From NCBI RefSeq assembly GCF_003052585.1, contig NZ_QASN01000006.1, positions 124,001 to 188,000 on the forward strand: 64,000 nt of DNA. Reading direction: 5' to 3'. The translations under genes and the position numbers were made by a program. This document shows positions 56,278 through 64,000 of this stretch, one piece after another. Below the pieces are notes generated by a model, which searched no databases, was not told where the DNA came from, and worked only from the letters and a program-made list of their open reading frames with translations. Source of the DNA: Pseudomonas mangrovi (GTDB taxonomy: Bacteria; Pseudomonadota; Gammaproteobacteria; Pseudomonadales; Pseudomonadaceae). The first letter of the stretch is position 1. Every line of letters begins with the position of its first letter.

Positions 56278-57129
56278 ATGACCCAGGTAATCGGCTGCAT
56301 CGATGCCTCCCGCTGCGCTCCCGCCGTCTGCGACTACGCCGCCTGGGCCAGCCAGCGCCTGAGCGCACCGCTGACCCTGTTGCACGTGCTCGACCACAGA
56401 CACTATCCAGTGGCGGCCGACCTCAGTGGCAACATCGGCCTGGGCAGCCGCGAAAACCTGCTGCAAGAGCTGGCCAACCTAGACGAGCAGCGCAGCCGTC
56501 TGGCCCTGGAACAGGGTCGTGGCCTGCTTGAAGCGGCGCGCGAGCGCGCCCGCACTGCCGGGATCAGCGAACCCGCCATGCGTCAGCGCCACGGCAGTCT
56601 GGTCGACACCCTGCGCGAGCTGGAAGAGCAGATCCGCCTGCTGGTGATCGGTCGTCAGGGCGAAGACAGCCAGAGCGCTGCCGACCAGGTCGGCAGCCAA
56701 CTGGAAAGCGTGATTCGGGTGATGCACCGCCCGGTGCTGGTAACCCCTGCCGAATTCCGTCCGCCACGCAGCCTGATGCTGGCGTTCGACGCTAGCGCCA
56801 CCACCCGCAAGGGCGTTGCCATGCTCGCCGCCAGCCCGCTGGCGCAGGGTCTGCCGGTGCACCTGCTGATGATCGGTGCCGACAGCGGCGAAAACCGTAG
56901 TCAACTGGAAAGCGCCGGCAAGCTGCTGCAGGAGTCCGGCCTCGCCACTACCTGCGCGATCCGCTCCGGCGAGATCGAACCGGCGCTGCACGCCTACCAG
57001 GCCGAGCACGACATCGACCTGCTGGTGATGGGCGCCTACGGCCATTCGCGCATCCGCGAATTCCTCATCGGCAGCACCACCGCGAGCATGCTGCGCACCA
57101 CTCGCACCCCGCTGCTGATGTTGCGCTGA
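56278..57129 (+). CDS. Universal stress protein (tandem UspA domains)
   Basis: A 283-aa protein with two UspA domains (about residues 3-150 and 158-283). The second ends with the ATP-binding-like pattern [20 protein letters not shown] 56278 is preferred because AAGGAG is seven bases upstream, while the ATG two codons earlier is too close. It follows a SulP transporter gene directly; such pairs occur in several Pseudomonas genomes, with Usp possibly regulating the transporter (inference). Confidence 0.88.
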   Translation: MTQVIGCIDASRCAPAVCDYAAWASQRLSAPLTLLHVLDHRHYPVAADLSGNIGLGSRENLLQELANLDEQRSRLALEQGRGLLEAARERARTAGISEPAMRQRHGSLVDTLRELEEQIRLLVIGRQGEDSQSAADQVGSQLESVIRVMHRPVLVTPAEFRPPRSLMLAFDASATTRKGVAMLAASPLAQGLPVHLLMIGADSGENRSQLESAGKLLQESGLATTCAIRSGEIEPALHAYQAEHDIDLLVMGAYGHSRIREFLIGSTTASMLRTTRTPLLMLR

Positions 57130-57297
57130 GCGCGTCCTGGGCGGCTGGTGCGGCCGCCCGGGCACTTCAGGCGAGGCTGCGCGCGCAGTTCACTTGTGCC
57201 TGGGCATCCAGATGCAGATGCCGCCTACCGAGCTGAAGCCAGGAGCCTCAAGGCACACGAGCTGCATGGACGCAGCACCTGCGGCGCCGGACTCACC

Positions 57298-58413
57298 CTA
57301 CCCAGCCTCGCCCGCCTCCAGCGCCTGCACCAGCGCGCGCAGAAAGCGCGCCGCCTCGCCTCCAGTCACCACCCGGTGATCGAAGGTCAGCGACAGCGGC
57401 AGGACCGGATGGATTAACACCTGGCCAGCCCGCGCGACCGGCTCGTCACGGATACTGCCGGCGCCGATGATCGCCACCTGCGGCGGCACCACCACCGGGC
57501 TGGCGTAGCGTCCGAACAGAGTGCCGAAGTTGGTCAGGGTCAGGGTGGCGCCCATCATCTCCTGCGGCGGGATCGATCGGGCGCGGACATCCGCACGCAA
57601 CCGCTGCATGCCGTCGCGCAAATCTTCGCTGCTGCGCCCGGCGACATCGCGCAGCACCGGCACGAACAGCCCGTCCGGGGTATCCACGGCGATACCCAGG
57701 TCCAGCTGCGGATGGCGCAGCAACGTCTGGCTGCGGCCATCGAACCAGGCATTGAGGATGGGCTCGGCCTGGCAGGCCGCGGCAATCGCCTTCGCCAGCG
57801 GAATCAGCGGGTCGCGCGCTGCGCCCCAGCGGTGCAGGTCGGCATCGGCGTGGATGCTCACCGGGACCACCTCGGCGTGCGCGCGGGCCATGTTCTGCGC
57901 CATGCTGCGACGCACCCCGCGCAGCTTCTCGCCACCGCTGAAGACCGTGCTGCCGGCTGCAGCCTCGACATCCGCCAGCGTCACCAGACCGTCCGCACCG
58001 CTGCCCGCAAGCGTGGCCAGGTCCACCCCCAGGCGTCGCGCCAGCTGGCGCACTGCCGGTGTGGCGCGCGGCGGCAGGTAGTCGCGGCTGGAAGGCGCGG
58101 CGCCGATGCAGAAGCTGTCCGCGCTGTGCCCGCTGCCGGCCTGCAGCTCTCCGACCACGGTCGCGCCCGGCTCTTCGCCGACATAGGCCAACAGTTTTTC
58201 GCCGACATGCAGCACATCACCGGGCGCGCCGTAGCAGCGCTCGATCACGCCGTCCTGCGGCGCAGGAATGTCGACGATGGCCTTGGCGGTTTCCACCGAG
58301 ACCAGCAGTTGGTCGGCCTTGACCTGCTGTCCGGCTTGCACGTGCCACTCGACGATCTCGGCCTCCTGCAGGCCCTCGCCCAGATCCGGAAGCTTGAAGT
58401 ACTTGCTCGCCAT
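57298..58413 (-). CDS. 2-oxoacid dehydrogenase E2 (dihydrolipoamide acyltransferase), branched-chain type
   Basis: A 371-aa E2 with one lipoyl domain (residues 1-77, lipoylated K44 in VETAKAIVDI), a peripheral-subunit-binding domain (RATPAVRQLARRLGVDL, ~114-150) and a catalytic acyltransferase domain. The catalytic histidine is H346, but the usual D of H-x-x-x-D-G is T350 (HRVVTGG). It would move the branched acyl group to CoA. It follows the E1beta gene by 20 bp in the same operon. No E3 (lipoamide dehydrogenase) gene is present here. Confidence 0.9.
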   Translation of the reverse strand: MASKYFKLPDLGEGLQEAEIVEWHVQAGQQVKADQLLVSVETAKAIVDIPAPQDGVIERCYGAPGDVLHVGEKLLAYVGEEPGATVVGELQAGSGHSADSFCIGAAPSSRDYLPPRATPAVRQLARRLGVDLATLAGSGADGLVTLADVEAAAGSTVFSGGEKLRGVRRSMAQNMARAHAEVVPVSIHADADLHRWGAARDPLIPLAKAIAAACQAEPILNAWFDGRSQTLLRHPQLDLGIAVDTPDGLFVPVLRDVAGRSSEDLRDGMQRLRADVRARSIPPQEMMGATLTLTNFGTLFGRYASPVVVPPQVAIIGAGSIRDEPVARAGQVLIHPVLPLSLTFDHRVVTGGEAARFLRALVQALEAGEAG

Positions 58414-58433
58414 GCTTAGTGCTCCCCTGCTGT

Positions 58434-59420
58434 TCAGCCGAAGTCGAGGACCCTTTCGCAGGCCGCCAGAATCTCGCCGACCTCGGGCATGTACAGCGGC
58501 TCGAGGCGGTACAGCGGCGGCGGAATATCCGGCGCGCAGACCCGCATGATCGGTGCCTGCAGCTCGAACCAGACCCGCTCGTAGAGCGCCGCGCAGATGT
58601 CGGCAGCGATGCCACCGCTGACGGGCGCCTCCTGCACTATCACCACACGGCCGGTCTTGCGCGCCGAGGCTTCGAGTGTCTGCAGGTCCAGCGGTTTGAT
58701 GCTGGCCAGATCGATCACCTCGGCGGCGATGCCGCGCTCGGCCAGGCGTTCGGCTGCCTGCAGCGTCTCGACCAGCGCACCACCCCAGCTGATCAGCGTC
58801 AGGTCGCTGCCTTCACGCAGGGTGAAGCAGCTGTCCAGCGGCAGGCGTCGGCCGTCGTCGATCAGCGGCTGCGGATTCATCCGGTACAACCGGGTCGGTT
58901 CGAGGAAGATCACCGGGTCGGGATCATCGATTGCTCCCAGCAGCAGGCCGTAGGCGCGCGCCGGCGATGAGGGCACCACCACCCGCAGACCGGGGATATG
59001 GGCAAACAGCGCCTCGACACTTTCGCTGTGATGCTCAGGCGCGCGGATGCCGGCGCCCATCGGTGCGCGGACCACCAGCGGGCAGCTGAGTCGGCCGCAG
59101 GTGCGGTTGCGCAGGCGACTGGCATGTGACACCAGCTGTTCCATCGCCGCATAGATGAAGCCGAGAAACTGGATTTCCATCACCGGCCGGAGGCCCTGGG
59201 CGGCCATGCCGATGCTCAGTCCGGCGATCATGTTCTCGGCCAGCGGCGTGTCCATCACCCGCTTCAGGCCAAAGGCTTCGCGCAGGCCCAGGGTGGCACG
59301 GAACACGCCGCCGTTGACGCCGATATCCTCGCCGAGCAGGACCACGTTCGGGTCGTCGTGCATGGCCCGGTGCAGCGCCAGGTTCACCGCCTCGAGCAGG
59401 CTGTAGCTGCGCTCAGTCAT
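58434..59420 (-). CDS. 2-oxoacid dehydrogenase E1 beta subunit
   Basis: A 328-aa transketolase-like subunit with the E1beta signatures GEDIGVNGGVFRAT, DTPLAENMIAGLSIGMA and APEHHSESVEALFAH. With E1alpha it binds thiamine diphosphate and decarboxylates branched 2-oxoacids. The start ATG 59420 overlaps the end of the E1alpha gene by eight bases. A longer reading to 59738 is an antisense-like extension and is rejected. Confidence 0.93.
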   Translation of the reverse strand: MTERSYSLLEAVNLALHRAMHDDPNVVLLGEDIGVNGGVFRATLGLREAFGLKRVMDTPLAENMIAGLSIGMAAQGLRPVMEIQFLGFIYAAMEQLVSHASRLRNRTCGRLSCPLVVRAPMGAGIRAPEHHSESVEALFAHIPGLRVVVPSSPARAYGLLLGAIDDPDPVIFLEPTRLYRMNPQPLIDDGRRLPLDSCFTLREGSDLTLISWGGALVETLQAAERLAERGIAAEVIDLASIKPLDLQTLEASARKTGRVVIVQEAPVSGGIAADICAALYERVWFELQAPIMRVCAPDIPPPLYRLEPLYMPEVGEILAACERVLDFG

Positions 59421-60501
59421 GCGCCACCCCCTGCGTCGCCTGCCGACGCAGCCGCTCCAGCAGCGTCTCGCGCTGCTCCGCCAGCGCCTGCGGCCAGCTC
59501 GCGTAGACATGTTCGAAGAGCGCCTCGGGTGCCCGCGGGGCAATCGCCTCGAAGCGCTCCACTGCCTGCTGCAGACGCAGCTGAGCATCCGCGACCAGGG
59601 CCTGCTCGCGCTCCTCGTCCCAATCGCCGCGACCGGCCAGCAGCGTGCGCAGACGCACAATCGGCTCCTCGCGCCAGGCCTGGCGCACTTCCTCCTCGCT
59701 GCGATAGCGGCTGGCATCATCTGCCGTGGTGTGGTCACCGAGCCGATAAGTCAGGCATTCCAGCAGCGTCGGCCCCTTGCCCTGACGGGCGCGCTGCAAG
59801 GCCGCATCCAGCCGTTCGCAGACGGCGATCACATCGTTGCCGTCGACCTGCTCGCCCGGGATACCGGCCCCCAGCGCCTTCTGCGCCAGGGTCGGCGCGG
59901 CGCACTGGATACGCCGCGGCACCGAGATCGCCCACTGGTTGTTGTTGATCACGAACACCACCGGCAGCTGCCAGGCACCGGCGACGTTGAGGGCCTCGAG
60001 GAAATCGCCCTTGCTGGTGGCGCCATCGCCGCAGGTGGTGACTGCCACGCGATGTTCGCCGCGGATGCGGAACGCCGTGGCAACGCCGCAGGCATGCAGG
60101 GCCTGGGTGGCGATCGGCACGCAGACCGGAAAGTCCTGCACCGCAGAGGCCGCGCGGTAGTCGCTGCCGCGTTCGTCACCGCCCCAGTAGAGCAGGATCT
60201 CCTCCATGCTCACGCCGCGCATCAGCTGCGCCGCGCTGTCGCGGTAGTAGGGAACGAAGACGTCCTCGGCCTGCATGCGGCTGCCGATGGCCACGCCTAT
60301 CGCCTCCTGGCCAAGGGCCGGAGCGAAGGTGCCGATGCGGCCGGTGCGCTGCAGGGCGACGATCTTCTGGTCGAACAGACGGGTCAGAACCATCTGCCGA
60401 TAGAGCTGCTGCAGCGGCTGCGACTCGGCACTCCAGGCCGGTGCATCGCTGGCAAGCTGGCCGTTTGCAGCCAGAAAGCGGGTGAACGGCAGGTCCTGCA
60501 T
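59413..60501 (-). CDS. 2-oxoacid dehydrogenase E1 alpha subunit
   Basis: A 362-aa protein with the thiamine-diphosphate motif GDGATSKGD...NN (VFVINNNQWAIS) and the E1alpha phosphorylation-loop-like segment YRLGDHTTADDASRYR. The operon order leucine dehydrogenase, E1alpha, E1beta, E2 indicates branched-chain oxoacids as substrates rather than pyruvate. The start at MQDLPFTRF is preceded by GAGGGAGC on the minus strand. Confidence 0.93.
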   Translation of the reverse strand: MQDLPFTRFLAANGQLASDAPAWSAESQPLQQLYRQMVLTRLFDQKIVALQRTGRIGTFAPALGQEAIGVAIGSRMQAEDVFVPYYRDSAAQLMRGVSMEEILLYWGGDERGSDYRAASAVQDFPVCVPIATQALHACGVATAFRIRGEHRVAVTTCGDGATSKGDFLEALNVAGAWQLPVVFVINNNQWAISVPRRIQCAAPTLAQKALGAGIPGEQVDGNDVIAVCERLDAALQRARQGKGPTLLECLTYRLGDHTTADDASRYRSEEEVRQAWREEPIVRLRTLLAGRGDWDEEREQALVADAQLRLQQAVERFEAIAPRAPEALFEHVYASWPQALAEQRETLLERLRRQATQGVAHD

Positions 60502-60582
60502 GCTCCCTCCTCGGCACCTTCTGGGCGCCTCGTTGCGGTGCGGCTGCAAGGGGTGACCCGCAGCCCACCGGGGACACTCGAA

Positions 60583-61599
60583 TCAGTCGTAGAGCATTCG
60601 CTCCGCCATGCGTTCCGCCACCCAGGCCGGCGAGCGCTTCTCGGCCTGGGCATGGGCGAAGAGTTCGGTGAGCCGCTGCGGAATGCGCGACAGTTGCGCA
60701 GCAATGACGCCGGGCGCGGTTCCTTCGTGACTCAGGTGCGCGTGGATCAGGCCGCCGGCATTGATCACGTAGTCCGGCGCATAGAGGATGCCGCGGGCTT
60801 CCAGCTCGCTGGCCAGGTCTTCGCTGAGCAGCGGATTGTTCGCCGCCCCGGCGACTGCCGCACAACGCAGGTGGGCAATCGCCCGACTGTCCAGCACCGC
60901 CCCCAGGGCGCAAGGCGAAAGTATGTCGCAGGGCGTTGTCAGCAGCGCCTCGGCCGCTACCGGCTGGGCGCCGAACTGCTCGATCGCCAGTTGCAACCGT
61001 CCCGGATCGAGATCGCTGACCAACAGTTCTGCCCCCGCTGCGTGCAATTGCTCGGCCAGGGCGAAGCCGACGTTGCCCAGTCCCTGAATCGCAATGCGCA
61101 ACCCTTCGAGGTTGTCGCTGCCCAGCCGCGCCTGGGCGGTGGCTCGAATGCCGGCGAAGACACCCAGCGCGGTGTGTGCGGAAGGGTCACCGTTGGCGGT
61201 GGTACAGGTGACGTGACTGGTCTGGTTGGCAATGCAGTCCATGTCGGCACTCGAAGTGCCGCTGTCCACTGCGGTGATATAACGCCCGGCCAGGGTCTCG
61301 ATGAAACGACCGAAGGCCTCGAACAGCTCTGCGCGATTGCCCAGATAGGGTGGGCGGATGATCACCGCCTTGCCGCCGCCCAGCGGCAGACCGGCGAGCG
61401 CCGCCTTGCGGCTCATGCCGCGAGCCAGGCGAATGGCATCCTCGATGGCGGACGCCTCGTCGGCATAGCTCAGGTAACGACAGCCACCCAGTGCCGGACC
61501 CAGGCGGGTGTGGTGGATGGCGACGATGGCACGCAGGCCGCAGGGATCCTGGGCCAGGTGCAGGGCCTCGAGGCGGGCGGCTTCCATGGACTGGAACAT
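60583..61599 (-). CDS. Leucine/valine dehydrogenase (Glu/Leu/Phe/Val dehydrogenase family)
   Basis: A 338-aa NAD-dependent amino acid dehydrogenase. Catalytic lysines are K65 and K77 (MSRKAALAGLPLGGGKAVI), and the Rossmann motif is QGLGNVGFALAEQL. It converts leucine, valine or isoleucine to the 2-oxoacid and ammonia, feeding the dehydrogenase complex encoded downstream. The start is set at MFQSMEAARL, matching the length of leucine dehydrogenases; a 22-residue extension is not conserved. It is the first gene of the operon; 81 bp separate it from E1alpha. Confidence 0.9.
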   Translation of the reverse strand: MFQSMEAARLEALHLAQDPCGLRAIVAIHHTRLGPALGGCRYLSYADEASAIEDAIRLARGMSRKAALAGLPLGGGKAVIIRPPYLGNRAELFEAFGRFIETLAGRYITAVDSGTSSADMDCIANQTSHVTCTTANGDPSAHTALGVFAGIRATAQARLGSDNLEGLRIAIQGLGNVGFALAEQLHAAGAELLVSDLDPGRLQLAIEQFGAQPVAAEALLTTPCDILSPCALGAVLDSRAIAHLRCAAVAGAANNPLLSEDLASELEARGILYAPDYVINAGGLIHAHLSHEGTAPGVIAAQLSRIPQRLTELFAHAQAEKRSPAWVAERMAERMLYD

Positions 61600-61678
61600 G
61601 CGGGGTCTCCCTGGAGCGCTTTCCAGGGAGTATAGGCAGGCCCTGCCGGGGTCGCCCTGCGGCACGGGCGAATGGTCT

Positions 61679-62071
61679 TCAGTCGGCGCGCTTGGGTGAG
61701 AGCAGCTCGATCTTGTAGCCGTCCGGATCCTCGACGAAGGCCAGGATGCTGCTGCCGTGCTTCATCGGCCCGGCCTCGCGGGTGACCTTGCCGCCCCGGG
61801 CGCGAATGTCTTCGCAGGCCTTGTAGACGTCCTCGACTTCCAGCGCAATGTGGCCGTAGGCGGTGCCCAGCTCGTAACTGTCGACGCCCCAGTTGTGGGT
61901 CAGCTCCAGCACGCTGTTGTGCGCCTCGTCGCCGTAACCGACGAAGGCCAGGGTGAATTTGCCTTCCGGGTAGTCCTTGCGGCGCAGCAGGGTCATGCCC
62001 AGCACTTCGGTATAGAAGCTGATGGAACGGTCCATATCGCCGACCCGCAGCATGGTGTGCAAAAGGCGCAT
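61679..62071 (-). CDS. gloA: Lactoylglutathione lyase (glyoxalase I)
   Basis: A 130-aa glyoxalase I with metal ligands in [11 protein letters not shown] (H5), LELTHNWG (E56 region), GHIALEV and KIELLSP. It detoxifies methylglyoxal as its glutathione adduct. The gene lies next to argG and motY, as in P. aeruginosa. An argG-side terminator separates it from argG. Confidence 0.95.
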   Translation of the reverse strand: MRLLHTMLRVGDMDRSISFYTEVLGMTLLRRKDYPEGKFTLAFVGYGDEAHNSVLELTHNWGVDSYELGTAYGHIALEVEDVYKACEDIRARGGKVTREAGPMKHGSSILAFVEDPDGYKIELLSPKRAD

Positions 62072-62097
62072 CGTCAGTCTCCTCGGTGTCCAAATGA

Positions 62098-62124
62098 CAA
62101 GCCCCGGCTTGTGGCCGGGGCTTG
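62098..62124 (-). terminator. Terminator downstream of argG
   Basis: AAGCCCCGGC-CACAA-GCCGGGGCTT on the minus strand: ten-base perfect stem with a five-base loop, about 20 bp after the argG stop, followed by a short T-rich stretch. It ends argG transcription before gloA. Confidence 0.85.
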
Positions 62125-62143
62125 GGTAAAACCCGCTAGCGGC

Positions 62144-63361
<1,218 letters not shown>

Positions 63362-63436
63362 GCCATTGCTCCACGGGTAGTACGGAAAAGCCCGTGATTC
63401 TACCGGTCGCGGCGGTCGATTTACAGGGGCGCGGGC

Positions 63437-64000
63437 TCAGTCGGGTGCGATGGCCGGCTGCTCGCTGACCACCGCCTCGCGATCCAGGCGCAGGGTGACG
63501 CGACGATTCTGTGCCCGATTGGCCGCATTGTTGTTGGCCACCAGCGGATAACGCTCACCGTGGAAACGCAGGGTGATCTGCTCGGCCGGAATGCCCTGAC
63601 CGGTCAGATAGTCCATCACCGCCTGGGCGCGCCGGCGCGAAAGGTCGCGGTTGGTCAGTCGATTGCCGCTGTTGTCGGAGTGCCCGTCGAGGGTGATGCG
63701 GTTGACGCTCGGATCGGCTTCCAGGTACTGCAGGATGATGTCCAGCTTGGCCTGCGACAGCGGCTCCAACTCCACACCGCCGCTGGGAAAGCCGATCTGC
63801 GATTGGCGAATCTGATCGTAATTCACCGGCAGCAGGCCGAGCGTGCAGGTCAGATACTCCTCGTAAGCCTTGCCGAAGCGCGCCGGCAGCAGGCGAACCT
63901 CGAGCGAATCCCCGCCCATGGCGGTGCGATGCCGAACCACCGGGCTGCGCCCCTCGAGCAGACCGGTCATCAGGCGTGCCGCCTGCTCCTGGGAGCTGGT
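63437..64000 (-). CDS. motY: OmpA-family protein, probable flagellar MotY (partial, runs off right edge)
   Basis: The C-terminal 188 or so residues lie in the window and the frame stays open to the right edge. The OmpA-like peptidoglycan-binding domain is clear: LDIILQYLEADPSVNRITLD, GHSDNSGNRLTNRDLS and RRAQAVMDYL. Position beside argG, as in P. aeruginosa, favours MotY, which anchors the sodium/proton stator of the polar flagellum to peptidoglycan. The N-terminus is not visible. Confidence 0.82.
   Translation of the reverse strand, partial: TSSQEQAARLMTGLLEGRSPVVRHRTAMGGDSLEVRLLPARFGKAYEEYLTCTLGLLPVNYDQIRQSQIGFPSGGVELEPLSQAKLDIILQYLEADPSVNRITLDGHSDNSGNRLTNRDLSRRRAQAVMDYLTGQGIPAEQITLRFHGERYPLVANNNAANRAQNRRVTLRLDREAVVSEQPAIAPD

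Overview
The window looks like a chromosomal segment of a high-GC gammaproteobacterium of the Pseudomonas stutzeri/mendocina type (Pseudomonas sensu lato). The evidence is the gloA-argG-motY order at the right end and the cysK-DUF748-MoxR-VWA order in the middle, both of which I recall from P. aeruginosa, a QuiP-like acylase, EgtB/EgtD, and abundant Pseudomonas-style REP elements between genes. No tRNA, rRNA or CRISPR array was recognised.

Left part (1-11.8 kb): the 5' end of a TonB-dependent receptor with its FecI/FecR surface-signalling pair; then a tight four-gene DNA repair operon (MBL exonuclease, ATP-dependent ligase, Lhr-type helicase, PdeM phosphoesterase); then a DUF2892-like/DUF1810 pair, a Tat-exported aldo/keto reductase and a DUF998 membrane protein.

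Accessory part (11.8-22.5 kb): base composition drops sharply near 12.1-13.5 kb. An AT-rich orphan gene is followed by a sequence with the full architecture of an integron attC site, then by a run of orphan and small membrane proteins. Four copies of a 59-bp hairpin repeat lie 21-164 bp upstream of orphan genes here. The region continues with a secreted alpha/beta hydrolase, a 14-bp tandem-repeat cluster, a GrpB remnant and an MscS channel.

Middle part (22.5-45.9 kb): a KaiC-like double-ATPase overlapping a hybrid histidine kinase gene, an EEP-family enzyme, a nucleotidyltransferase, a diguanylate cyclase, a putative T6SS PAAR-like nuclease effector with a downstream partner, lipoproteins, SEC-C and DUF2489 proteins, a QuiP-like N-terminal nucleophile acylase, a periplasmic thiol peroxidase, cysK, MoxR/VWA, a nitronate monooxygenase and two methyltransferases.

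Right part (46-64 kb): an isomerase/reductase pair for hydroxyacid metabolism, small DUF genes, a C39-like cysteine peptidase candidate, a periplasmic binding protein, the ergothioneine genes egtB-egtD, an alpha/beta hydrolase behind a NemR-type operator, SulP transporter plus universal stress protein, and an operon of leucine dehydrogenase with a branched-chain 2-oxoacid dehydrogenase (E1alpha, E1beta, E2, no E3). Core genes gloA, argG and partial motY close the window.
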